Assembly: GCA_017460085.1 (NCBI GenBank)
Contig: JAFUBQ010000020.1
Span: 1 to 64,000, forward strand
Direction of reading: 5' to 3'
Origin: Alphaproteobacteria bacterium
Lineage (GTDB): Bacteria; Pseudomonadota; Alphaproteobacteria; RF32; CAG-239
DNA: 64,000 nucleotides
Both the position numbers and the translations under genes were made by a program. Shown in pieces: positions 28,070 to 37,600 of the stretch; positions within the stretch are counted from its first letter, which is position 1; every line of letters starts with the position of its first letter. The notes under the pieces were generated by a model. That model was given only the letters and a program-made list of their open reading frames with translations, had not been told where the DNA came from and did not search any database.

Positions 28070-30709
28070 TCACTTCTTACCTTTCGCTAAAACTTCTAAA
28101 ACTTTTTCGCTTAAATGGCTCAAACTATATGGCTTTCCTATAAAGAAGAAATCGGAAGAACCGGCTAATTCTTTGCGCGCAATTTCTTCTGAATATCCTG
28201 AAGCTAAAATAATTTTTGCATCAGGCTGTTTTTCTTTCACAATTTTTGCCAACTCCGCACCGCTCATACCCGGCATCATCATATCGGTAATTACTAAATC
28301 AAACTTTTCACCTTTTTCAATATATTCCAGTGCATTCTCTGCCGAAATACAATCTGTTACCGTAAATCCTTTTTGTTTAAGACCTCTAACCCCAACTAAC
28401 CTCACGGCATCTTCGTCTTCAACAAACAAAATCTTAATTTCATCGGCATTGTTTAATAATGTGCGTTGGCTGTCAAATGTATTGATATTCATACCTAAAA
28501 TAAGTTTATCGGCAGGGGCATTTTCTACTGTATTGTTCATCATTGTTAATGCGGCTTTACCGGATTTATCATGAATTATCTGAGCCGCTGGTTTCTGTTC
28601 CTCATCAACCGCTTCGGCATTAATATTTTCATAGCTAGGCAGATATATTTCAAAAGTTGTTCCTTTACCTAATTCGCTTTGTACCTTTATAAATCCTTCA
28701 GTTTGTCGCACAATTCCGTAAACCATAGCCAAACCTAGTCCACTACCGGAATCGGTATTATGACGTTTAGTCGTGAAAAACGGTTCAAAAATACGGCTTA
28801 AATTTTCCTGTGCAATACCGCAGCCACTGTCGCTAACACTGATTACCACAAAATCTCCCGGTTTTATGATGTCCGCACCAAAACGATATGGTTGGCTGAG
28901 CCTTTCAGCACGTGTCGAAATTGTCAGTGTTCCTTTGCTGTTCATCGCATCTCTTGCATTAAGAACTAAATTTATCATCACTTGTGAAAACTGAACCGGA
29001 TCAACTCTGATATATCCTAAATCAGATCCATGATTAATTTGAAAAGTAGTACGCTCACCAACCATACGCGATAAAAGCGGATAAATTTCCATAAACGATT
29101 CGGTAACATCAATCAATTTCGGATTAAGAGGTTGTTTGCGTGAAATAGCCAACAACTGTCTTGCCACCCCTGCGGCACGATTAACATTGTTTTTTAGCTG
29201 TACTAAATCAGAAAAAGACGGATCTCCCACCCCGTGCCGCTGAATTAAAAGTTCGCATTGACAAATCACCGCTGTCAGCAAATTATTAAAGTCATGCGCC
29301 ACTCCGCCTGCTAATTGTCCGAAAGCCTGCATTTTTTGCGCTTGTGCAACTTGCATTTCTAAGTCGCGCTTTTGTGACATATCTTCCATATACACAATCA
29401 GTCCGGTAACTTCGCCCGATAAGCTGGAATAATGCGCTTTCATCGGATATATATATACTTCAACATCTTTACCGTTTTTAAGTTTTGTTTCAAAATGATA
29501 TTGTGCTTCATGATTAAGACTATATTCTTCTTGAGCTGTTTTAAATTTTTCTTTTGCGTCATCATTAAACCAAACGCTCAGCTTACGCCGCAAAATTTCT
29601 TCAGCCGATAAACCTAATATTTGCTGAATATCATTATTAATTTCCATAATTTGCAAATGCTTATCCGCAAACAAAATACCAATAGGTGCCGTTTCAAACA
29701 ACCACTCAAATTTATCGGTAATAATATCCAATTTTTCTTTTAATGCTGCATCATTCGGAATATCCCAAATAACAACACCGCGTGTTTTTAACTCATTATT
29801 TTCCCGCACATTTTGCTGCTTAACAAAAGCTGTAACAGCACCATATGCCGTTTTGAAGATAATGTTACCATTATAAACACCGTTAGCCGTATGCAATAAT
29901 TCAGGTTTATATGCCACAAAATCATCTACCGATTTACCAATAGCGGAATTTTTATCGGTTTGCCATTTTTCCGCTAACAAATTATTGATATATTCAATTT
30001 TGCCTTCATGATTGCATGTATATAAACCAACCGGTAAAAAGTCGAGAAAATTATGCAAAGAGGACATTTCTCCGGCAAAAACCTGCGCCATATTTTTGTC
30101 TGAAGTTACATTTTCAACCGACCATAAAATATAACTTTCTTTGTGAATTTTTTTAAGCGAAAATTCACCTTCAAAAATGTCTGTCTTGTCTAAATATATA
30201 GGCTTAACGTTCACACGCAGCCATTCTTCAACCACAAAAACACTATCTTTATGCGGATTTATGGATAAAGTAACGGTTGTTTCTTGCAATTTATTAACGG
30301 CAGCCGTCAACTTTTGCAAATCTAGTTTGTTGGCGGCGTTGTCAATAATATTATGTTCCAAAAACTCTAATATCGACTGATTTTTAAAATAATTCAAAGC
30401 CAATTTATTGGCAATTATCGCCTCGCCCTTTGAATTATCAACACGATAATATTTAGTTTTGTCGTTTAAAATTTCCGCTGCCATCATACCAAAACCGATA
30501 GCGTGTTCGCTCACCTTTAAAATGCGAATCGTTACCAAAATGCACAACACATTCCATATTGCCACGCATATCAAAATATAAACGGCATATTGCGGATATA
30601 AGAAAAATGCAAACAAACTCAGCGACATAAACATAATCGCATACGCCAGAAAAACTAAATTTCTTTCTAACTGTCTATCCGGTCGTCGATTATTTATGTT
30701 TCCGAGCAT
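28070..30709 (-). CDS. cckA: Cell-cycle hybrid histidine kinase CckA
   Basis: CckA phosphorylates and dephosphorylates ChpT and, through it, CtrA, at the inner membrane. Two adjoining TM segments (about 17-60) lead into PAS-type regions (about 215-330 and 340-455). The DHp helix has GGVAHDFNNLLTAV with the phosphorylated His472. The ATPase domain has NLVLNARDAM, DSGCGI and GLGLAMVYGIV. The C-terminal receiver has Asp809 in ITDMMMPGMSG. The HDFNNLL signature and layout match CckA rather than a generic hybrid kinase. It is 879 residues, longer than in Caulobacter because of the N-terminal part. Confidence 0.92.
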   Translation of the reverse strand: MLGNINNRRPDRQLERNLVFLAYAIMFMSLSLFAFFLYPQYAVYILICVAIWNVLCILVTIRILKVSEHAIGFGMMAAEILNDKTKYYRVDNSKGEAIIANKLALNYFKNQSILEFLEHNIIDNAANKLDLQKLTAAVNKLQETTVTLSINPHKDSVFVVEEWLRVNVKPIYLDKTDIFEGEFSLKKIHKESYILWSVENVTSDKNMAQVFAGEMSSLHNFLDFLPVGLYTCNHEGKIEYINNLLAEKWQTDKNSAIGKSVDDFVAYKPELLHTANGVYNGNIIFKTAYGAVTAFVKQQNVRENNELKTRGVVIWDIPNDAALKEKLDIITDKFEWLFETAPIGILFADKHLQIMEINNDIQQILGLSAEEILRRKLSVWFNDDAKEKFKTAQEEYSLNHEAQYHFETKLKNGKDVEVYIYPMKAHYSSLSGEVTGLIVYMEDMSQKRDLEMQVAQAQKMQAFGQLAGGVAHDFNNLLTAVICQCELLIQRHGVGDPSFSDLVQLKNNVNRAAGVARQLLAISRKQPLNPKLIDVTESFMEIYPLLSRMVGERTTFQINHGSDLGYIRVDPVQFSQVMINLVLNARDAMNSKGTLTISTRAERLSQPYRFGADIIKPGDFVVISVSDSGCGIAQENLSRIFEPFFTTKRHNTDSGSGLGLAMVYGIVRQTEGFIKVQSELGKGTTFEIYLPSYENINAEAVDEEQKPAAQIIHDKSGKAALTMMNNTVENAPADKLILGMNINTFDSQRTLLNNADEIKILFVEDEDAVRLVGVRGLKQKGFTVTDCISAENALEYIEKGEKFDLVITDMMMPGMSGAELAKIVKEKQPDAKIILASGYSEEIARKELAGSSDFFFIGKPYSLSHLSEKVLEVLAKGKK

Positions 30710-30724
30710 TAGCTATAATTTCCT

Positions 30725-32344
30725 TTAGGTTAAAACATCTGCCTTAACTTTGCCCGTGCGCTCGCTAATTTCGGCAATTTTACGAGAAACATCAGCCAAA
30801 GGTTCCAAAAAAGCAACCATATCTTTATCAAAATCACTCGTTTCATAGCGCTCAAGATAAACACGCAGTGTTGCGCCGTTAGTGCCTGTTCCCGACAAGC
30901 GATAAACAATGCGCGAATTGTCGGTAAAATATATGACCAAACCATTTTTGGTAGAACTGCCGTCAACCGGATCATTATAAACAAATGCACCGGCGCTTTT
31001 CACCGTAAAATCACCAAATTTTTGACCGGCTAATGTCGGTAATTTTGCTTCCAAGTCTGCCATCAGCTTGTTTGCAATTTCTACATCCAAACCGTCATAA
31101 TCATTGCGCATATAATAGCTGCGACCATATTTTGCCCAATGCTCACGTGTAATTTCTTCCACAGATTTACCGGTTACGGCAATAATATTCAGCCAAAACA
31201 AAACCGCCCATATGCCGTCTTTTTCGCGAATATGGCTTGAACCGGTGCCAAAACTTTCTTCACCGCAGAAAGTTATGCGTTTGCTATCCATCAGGTTGCA
31301 AAAATATTTCCATCCGGTCGGCACTTCATAATAGCCGATTCCCAATGCTTTTGCCACACGGCTTACCGCCGTTGATGTTGCTGCCGATTTTGCCACGCCG
31401 TAAATGCCATTTTTATAGCCTTTAATCAAACGATAGTTATCGGTTAAAATTGCCAAGCTGTCGCTCGGTGTTACAAAGAATTTTTTACCCAAAATCATAT
31501 TGCGGTCGCCGTCTCCGTCGTTAGCAGCGCCCATATCCGGCGCATTATCAGAATACATAATGTCAACCAATTTTTTAGCATAAATTAAATTAGGGTCAGG
31601 ATGTAAACCGCCAAAATCTTCCATTGGCACCGCGTTCATCACTGAACCTTTCGGCGCACCTAAAATGTCTTCAAAAATTTTCTTAGCATAAGGACCGGTT
31701 ACCGCATTAAAAGCATCAAAAACAAAGCGAAAACCACCGGCAAACAACTTCCGAATAGCATCAAAATCAAAAATTTCTTCCATTATTTCCACATAAGGTG
31801 ATAAATAATCTATCACCTCAATTTCCATATTGCCGAGTTTTTGCGTGCCGAGTTTGCTTAAATCAACATCAGGCTCATCTAAAATTTTATATTCTTTAAT
31901 GTTTTTACTGTTTTCATAAATTTTATCGCTTATCGCCGTTGGGCATTGTCCGCCGGTGGCTGTGGCATATTTAATGCCGAAGTCGCCGTCTTTTCCCCCC
32001 GGATTATGCGAAGCTGTCAGCACAAAACCACCGTCAGCTTTGCTATCTAATAAAACTCTTGATGATGTTGGAGTCGAAATTAAGCCGTCTTGCCCTACAA
32101 TTAACTTTTTCATACCGTTAGCGGCGGCCATTTTCATAATTTTTTGAATAGCAATTTTATTATAGTAGCGTCCATCGCCGCCCAGCACAAATGTTTTGCC
32201 CTCAACTCCACCGATGGTGTCAAATATGCTCTGCACAAAGTTTTCAACATAGTTCTGCTGTTCAACAATTTTAGATTTTTTCCGTATGCCGGCTGTTCCC
32301 ATTTTTTGGTCGGAATACGATGTTGTTTGCACAATTTTCAACAT
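30725..32344 (-). CDS. pgm: Phosphoglucomutase (alpha-D-glucose type)
   Basis: It interconverts glucose-1- and glucose-6-phosphate, feeding UDP-glucose and envelope polysaccharides. The phosphoserine loop LTASHNPGG, the metal loop ANDGDGDRNMI, the sugar-binding FCGEESFGTGSSHIREKDG and the phosphate-binding RLSGTG motif are all present. I chose the second Met (MLKIVQTTSY), with GGAG six bases upstream, giving 539 residues. It lies 15 bp before cckA and could be its operon partner. Confidence 0.94.
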   Translation of the reverse strand: MLKIVQTTSYSDQKMGTAGIRKKSKIVEQQNYVENFVQSIFDTIGGVEGKTFVLGGDGRYYNKIAIQKIMKMAAANGMKKLIVGQDGLISTPTSSRVLLDSKADGGFVLTASHNPGGKDGDFGIKYATATGGQCPTAISDKIYENSKNIKEYKILDEPDVDLSKLGTQKLGNMEIEVIDYLSPYVEIMEEIFDFDAIRKLFAGGFRFVFDAFNAVTGPYAKKIFEDILGAPKGSVMNAVPMEDFGGLHPDPNLIYAKKLVDIMYSDNAPDMGAANDGDGDRNMILGKKFFVTPSDSLAILTDNYRLIKGYKNGIYGVAKSAATSTAVSRVAKALGIGYYEVPTGWKYFCNLMDSKRITFCGEESFGTGSSHIREKDGIWAVLFWLNIIAVTGKSVEEITREHWAKYGRSYYMRNDYDGLDVEIANKLMADLEAKLPTLAGQKFGDFTVKSAGAFVYNDPVDGSSTKNGLVIYFTDNSRIVYRLSGTGTNGATLRVYLERYETSDFDKDMVAFLEPLADVSRKIAEISERTGKVKADVLT

Positions 32345-32549
32345 TTTACACTCCATTTTATTAAATTAATAATTCAATAGTTATATATGTATCATTAAAA
32401 AGATTAAAAGGTAAAGTTTTTTTCTGCATCTGAGCACATTTATTTTATAGTTTTGAATCATAAAATACAAATTTTGTTTATTTTTTTTGCTTGGTTTTTA
32501 GCTGATTTTATGTTAAATTACATTTATAAAGTAAAAAGTGGAGAAAAAA

Positions 32550-32780
32550 ATGGAATTATGCAAAAGTGAAGATATTATAAATTCCGAAATAGCTGGAGAT
32601 TTAGTAGCTAAAGCATTAGGATATCAGAATAGTTTAGAATTGCAGACTGCCTATACCAATGGTACATTTTCACAGAAAACACAAATAGTAAAATGTGGCG
32701 CTGAACTCTCCACAGCTTCTACCAAAGAACAGTTTAGCTTTTTGCAATCTTGCAAAAATTTGGTAATACCTACTGTATAA
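32550..32780 (+). CDS. Hypothetical short protein, possibly cut by a stop codon
   Basis: A 76-codon frame with GGAG seven bases before its ATG (MELCKSEDIINSE). It ends at TAA 32778-32780, but the same frame continues past it (RLSETIDKISSKFMPNG and on) to TAG at 32859, giving about 103 codons in all. I recognise no domain. Either the short form is the real protein or it is a recent nonsense pseudogene. It sits alone between pgm and the small pair at 32938. Confidence 0.4.
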   Translation: MELCKSEDIINSEIAGDLVAKALGYQNSLELQTAYTNGTFSQKTQIVKCGAELSTASTKEQFSFLQSCKNLVIPTV

Positions 32781-32937
32781 CGTTTGAGTGAAACAATTGA
32801 TAAAATTTCAAGCAAATTTATGCCTAATGGTATCAGCATAAAAAGTCCTATAGAAAGATAGAAGACATAAATTCACCAATTTTTTACTCTTAGTTGCTAA
32901 ACTTATATAAAGTTGATAGATTTAAAGGCTAATAGCA

Positions 32938-33348
32938 ATGGCGGCAGAAAAAATTTGGGTAAAGCATTTTAATATTGTAGAGTATCATCAGCATGTTGGA
33001 ATTGAGTTGCCGATTAAAGGTGAGCCAATTGAAGATGCTGCTTTTTTGTACGATGGTCGCAATTGCGCTGTGCTGATTAAAAATAAATCCAAGGCATATT
33101 TTTTAACCAATATTGCCACAGATTTGCGCTCTAAGTTGCTTTCAGCCGAGCCTTTGTTAATAATTGAAGTAATAGATAAAGAGTTCTATCAGGGATATCC
33201 GGTTAAAGTTACCAAGGTGGTTTTGCCTTATCCGGATAATTTACATCATGTTGTTGAAGAAATGTTGCAAAAAATTGCCGACAAATACGGGCCGAGCAGT
33301 TTACAGCAAATGGTTGAAAAATTTTGGCCGGACGAGGAAAAAAAATAA
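32938..33348 (+). CDS. Hypothetical protein, 136 aa
   Basis: A soluble protein starting MAAEKIWVKHFNIVEYHQHV. It has a beta-rich first part (VGIELPIKGEPIEDAAFLYDGRN) and a helical end (VVEEMLQKIADKYGPSS). I recognise no named family. The stop overlaps the ATG of the next gene (TAATG), so the two form a coupled pair directly upstream of tRNA-Ser. Confidence 0.65.
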   Translation: MAAEKIWVKHFNIVEYHQHVGIELPIKGEPIEDAAFLYDGRNCAVLIKNKSKAYFLTNIATDLRSKLLSAEPLLIIEVIDKEFYQGYPVKVTKVVLPYPDNLHHVVEEMLQKIADKYGPSSLQQMVEKFWPDEEKK

Positions 33349-33557
33349 TGACGGAGTTAACTAATAAAATATTAAATAAATTGCGGGAAAAAATTAATCT
33401 GCAAACAGAATCGCCAGAAAATAAGAATTCTTTTCCGCTGTCGTCAATGGAAGTGGCAGAAGCGTTGGATAAGGTTAAAAATTCGTGGAATGATATTGAA
33501 GCAGACCAAAAAATATTAGAACGCTTTATTGATGAATGGATTGCTGTAAATTTATAA
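33348..33557 (+). CDS. Hypothetical protein, 69 aa
   Basis: A small helical acidic protein (MTELTNKILNKLREKINLQT). It starts on the stop codon of the preceding gene, with GAGGAA upstream. The charged C-terminal half has a coiled-coil look. It is probably a functional partner of the 136-residue protein. No domain recognised. Confidence 0.6.
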   Translation: MTELTNKILNKLREKINLQTESPENKNSFPLSSMEVAEALDKVKNSWNDIEADQKILERFIDEWIAVNL

Positions 33558-33629
33558 AACAAAATTGTTGCAACATATAAAAAATTGTTGCACATTGCAA
33601 AAAAACGATTATATTGGGCTTTAATTATT

Positions 33630-33720
33630 GGATAGATGGCCGAGTGGTCGAAGGCGCACGATTGGAAATCGTGTGTACCTCTAAAGGGTACCGTGAGTTC
33701 GAATCTCACTCTATCCGCCA
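33630..33720 (+). tRNA. tRNA-Ser (GGA)
   Basis: The acceptor GGATAGA pairs with TCTATCC, and a CCA is encoded. The anticodon stem CACGA/TCGTG encloses loop TTGGAAA with anticodon GGA. A long variable arm (GTACC/GGTAC) and T-loop GTTCGAATC mark it as a class II serine tRNA. Its 3' end is duplicated in direct and inverted orientation downstream (see the repeat entry). Confidence 0.97.
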
Positions 33721-33960
33721 ACAAGAAAGAAGCACCGTAAGGTGCTTTTTTGTTGTTAAAGGCGGATAAGAGATTTGAACTCACGGAAAAGTGATTCGAC
33801 GACGAAATGAGAGGCGAACGAAAGTGCGCCGGTGAGCCGGCGGCGAGCGAATGAGGAGAACGAAGCGCAGCGAAGTAATCTCACTCTATCCGCCAACAAA
33901 AGGAAGCACCGCAAGGTGCTTTTTTTTTGTTAACGGCGGATATGAGATTTGAACTCACGG
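33691..33960 (+). repeat. Mirrored tRNA-tail/terminator module, two tandem copies
   Basis: The tRNA 3' part (33691-33719) is followed by a terminator and then by its own inverted complement, GGCGGATAAGAGATTTGAAC and six more bases (33761-33786). A second copy follows: partial tRNA tail 33877-33894, the same terminator (33904-33929) and inverted arm 33935-33960. The space between them (33787-33876) holds GC-rich sequence with repeated GCGA/CGAA words. No gene is seen in the 313 bases up to 34033. The tRNA-Ser(UGA) locus has the same design. Confidence 0.85.
33729..33751 (+). terminator. Terminator of tRNA-Ser(GGA)
   Basis: AAGCACC-GTAA-GGTGCTT followed by T-run, 9 bp after the tRNA. The same hairpin recurs at 33904-33929 (GCAA loop). 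Confidence 0.85.
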
Positions 33961-34033
33961 AAAATAAAACAGCACCGTTGCAAAAAAAATAAAGCATACG
34001 GTGCTGAATTATAAAAAATAATTCTAATAAATA

Positions 34034-34435
34034 TTAATTGCGATGATGTTCAAAATTTTCATATTCATCATTAATTCGCTTATTAGTTTCATTTAAACGC
34101 TCATTTTCTTCGTCATCCAAATAATCGGTTTCTGAAGCGGAATAATATGTTTCAATTTCATCTTCATCATCTTGACCGGTAATGGCATCACCAACATGAC
34201 CGGCAAAATTTTTGGTAGCATTCCAAGCATCACTGCTAACTTCTTTAGTTTTTTCCCAAACGTCAGAAGTAACATCTTTGGTAGCTTCCCACATACCTTC
34301 TGACTTTTCAGCACCTTTATGAGCAGCTTCTTTAGTTTCGTGCCAAAGAGCCGATTCTTCGCTTTTATGCTGACAAGCGTGCGGTGTATTATGAGATGTT
34401 GAAGCAGATTGTGAATGTATAGTATGTTCTGTCAT
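34034..34435 (-). CDS. Acidic helical repeat protein (LEA-like)
   Basis: A 133-residue hydrophilic protein with no signal peptide. The start MTEHTIHSQS is set by AAGGAG upstream. The middle holds 11-residue-like repeats of the form WxxTKEVSSDA (ATKDVTSDVWEKTKEVSSDA), typical of LEA group 3 or apolipoprotein-like amphipathic helices. The C-terminus is very acidic (DDEDEIETYYSASETDYLDD). Such proteins are linked to desiccation or membrane stress, but no function is proved here. It is divergent from the autotransporter. Confidence 0.7.
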   Translation of the reverse strand: MTEHTIHSQSASTSHNTPHACQHKSEESALWHETKEAAHKGAEKSEGMWEATKDVTSDVWEKTKEVSSDAWNATKNFAGHVGDAITGQDDEDEIETYYSASETDYLDDEENERLNETNKRINDEYENFEHHRN

Positions 34436-34642
34436 AAATTTTCTCCTTATAAAATTAAAAGAACAATCTATAGATAATTGCCAATTTAATAAATAAAATA
34501 AGACTTTTGCGCTAACAAAATAAAAAAATGTGCTACATAATAATATCAATACAGATTAGTTATTTTTATGTTTATGGTCTTTAAAAGCAATAATTCGGTC
34601 ATATATGAGTTGCGTAACAATCATAGAAAAAGGAATAACAAT

Positions 34643-37600
34643 ATGTTGAAATATAGTAAATCTGCATTGGGACTATTAACAAATCAATATCGCAGTGTAT
34701 TAAGAAAATGTGCACTGCTTAATTTAGGTTTGTTTGCGCTGGCTATGCCGGCACAGGCGGAAATTTCCGAAATTACCGCTGATAATTTGAATACCCTAAC
34801 TTCTCCGAAGGTGGAATGGGAAGGTCCGGTAACTGAAATACCGTTAACCGAACAATTTATTATTGTTGACCAAGATGACGGTGAACAATATTACACATAT
34901 AACTACACTAATGTTGATGATTATGACGAAACAGATCAAGGCGTTAGCGGAGATTTTACAGAAGCAGACGTTACCAATAAAGTATTCACCGGCTTTAATG
35001 CAACAGCTGATGATTTTGGAGCTGTCTATATTGAAGGCGAAAATGCATCGATATTTGATATTACATCTGATTTTGTAAAAAACAGCGTTGAAGACGCAGC
35101 AACGGCTGCAACTCACGCTGCTACATCCGGTATTTTCAATATGGATGTTATTGGCGATATTACCGGTGATTTTGTTGACAATTCTGTTAATTATGAAACC
35201 AGTATATATACTGCCGGCGGCGCTGCAATCCAAAATTATGGCGATGCCGGTTCAATCAGCGGTAACTTTGTCGATAATTCGGCATCAGCAACCAATGGTT
35301 TAGCTCTCGGCGGAGCAATATTGAATTTAAGCGGCGTTGTTGAATTAGATACTCAAGATACCGGAACAACGAGCCACATTGACAGTATTAGCGCCAACTT
35401 TATCGGTAACACGGTAGAAGACAGCACTTTGGTTGCCGGGGGTGCTATTTTAAATGCGGCCAATGTTAGCGATACTGATGTTGTACTCGGCGGTATTACC
35501 GGAGATTTTGTTGCCAACTATGGCTTAACCGAAGGAACAGCCTTAGGTGGTGCTATTGTTAATATGACAGATGTGTCTATTGAAACAGCTAACAGCACCA
35601 TTGGCACTGTTACCGGAGATTTTATAGGCAATAGTGTTGAAGGTGATACTAATGCTTTCGGTGGGGCGGTTTATAATGCTTTAGGCGGAAACAACACTTC
35701 TGCTGTTGTTTCAATTACCGCATTAAACGGCAATTTCACTCAAAACTATGCTTTTTCTGATACCGGAAACGCATTAGGCGGTGCAATTTATAATTCTAAC
35801 CCGCTTCAAACAACCCCGATAGCGGTACCGTTTGAACCGGCAGCAAATACAACATCAACCGATAGTTCGGCTAGCATTGAAACCATTGCCGGTAATTTCA
35901 GCCAAAACTATGCAAAATCCACAAGCGGCGATGCTTTCGGCGGTGCAATTTATAACGAAGCATACGAATCAAGCGTTGCCGATACTGCGGTCATCAATTC
36001 TGTAAGCGGCGAATTTTCAGGCAACTATGCAATGTCAGAAAGCGGCAATGCTGCCGGCGGTGCAATTTATAATACGGCAACCATCGGTGAAGTTACGGCT
36101 CCGGTGGCTGATGAAGAAACAACTGCCTCAGGAATTGTTAATTCATCATTTATGGAAAACTATGCGCAATCTTCCGAAGGTACGGCATTCGGCGGTGCAA
36201 TTGCCACCAGCCAAAATTTAACCTTAACGGCACAAGACGGCTTTGAATCGGTTATCAGCGGTAACTATGTTGAAGATGCCGATGGAAAGCGTGAAGAAGC
36301 TATTACTGCATTCAAAGTTGCTGAAACAGATGAAGCGCCAACTTTAACCTTTACGGCTTTAACCGACGGCAGTTTTACCATTGACGATAAAATTACCGGT
36401 GTTGACGGATATAAAGTTGCATTTAACGGTGACCAAACAGGTATTGTTAATTTAAACAACGCAATTGCAACCAACTATACATTCAGCAATGGTGAAGTTG
36501 AATATAGCGGTGACCAAATGGGGGTTGATGTCAGTGTTGAAAATGTTACCTTAAAACTTGGTGATGTTGCAGCATTAACAGCCGACAATTTAACATTGAA
36601 CAATGCCACTTTAGATGTTATTAACGACACTATTGACAGTGTTGTTCTCGGCTCAATAAACACAACAGAAGGTGCAACCGGTAATTTAGCCATTGATATT
36701 GATTTGGAACAAAATGTGGCTGATACATTTACCGTATCATCGGAAAGCGCCGGAACATATAATTTCAAAGATATGAATGTTCTTGGTTTACCGGCAGAAG
36801 AAGGTGCTTTTGAAGTTGAAATTTTCAAAGCAACCGAAGGCGCATCGATAGCCGGCTTGGTGATGAATACATATGATGCAATATACAGCAATATGGACCA
36901 AATTACGCTTGAACAAGGCACCGGCGATAAAATCGGCTATTTAACCTATGAATATACCAAAGGTGAATATACTTTAAACGATGCCGTTGCGTTTGAAGAC
37001 GGAGACCGTCAATATGCCATGAGTGCAGATGAAGATATTGTTGAAGATTTAGGAGCTATGGGCGGTGAAAATTCAACCTTATCAATTGCCGGTAACGGAT
37101 ATGCCATCAATGGTAACGGTTTTGAAGGTATTACCGTTGGCGACGGACAAACTTTAGAATTGAATGACATTCAAGATATGAATGGTTTTGATCCGGCAGC
37201 TGTTGCCATTGAAGAAGGTGGTACGGCCAATATTATCGGCAGCACATTCAGCGACAACGGTTCAGATGTTGTCAACGATGGTGCGCTTAATTTGAGCGGT
37301 GATAACATCTTTAATGATAAAATTGAAGGCAACGGAACTATGAACATCAGCGAAGGCACGTCAATCTTTAATGATAACGTTGACCAAGGCATAATCATTG
37401 TAGGAGAAGAACAAACTCCGCAAGCAAAAGCAACCGATGCTGTTATGGATATAGGCACAAACACCGTTACTGCTGACGATATCAGCTTTATTAACGGTTC
37501 AACTTTAGCCTTAACGGTTAACAGCGCTGATGAATATGGTTCGGTAATTGCTCAAAACATTACGGTTGAAACAGGAGCAAAATTGCAAGCTACATTAGCT

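Noticed and set aside
33209..33784. 191-codon minus-strand frame across two small genes and tRNA-Ser
   Set aside because: It runs through a tRNA and its terminator and opposes two well-supported frames.
34844..37464. Several minus- and plus-strand frames inside the autotransporter
   Set aside because: They are shadows of a repetitive gene and have biased composition only because of the repeats.
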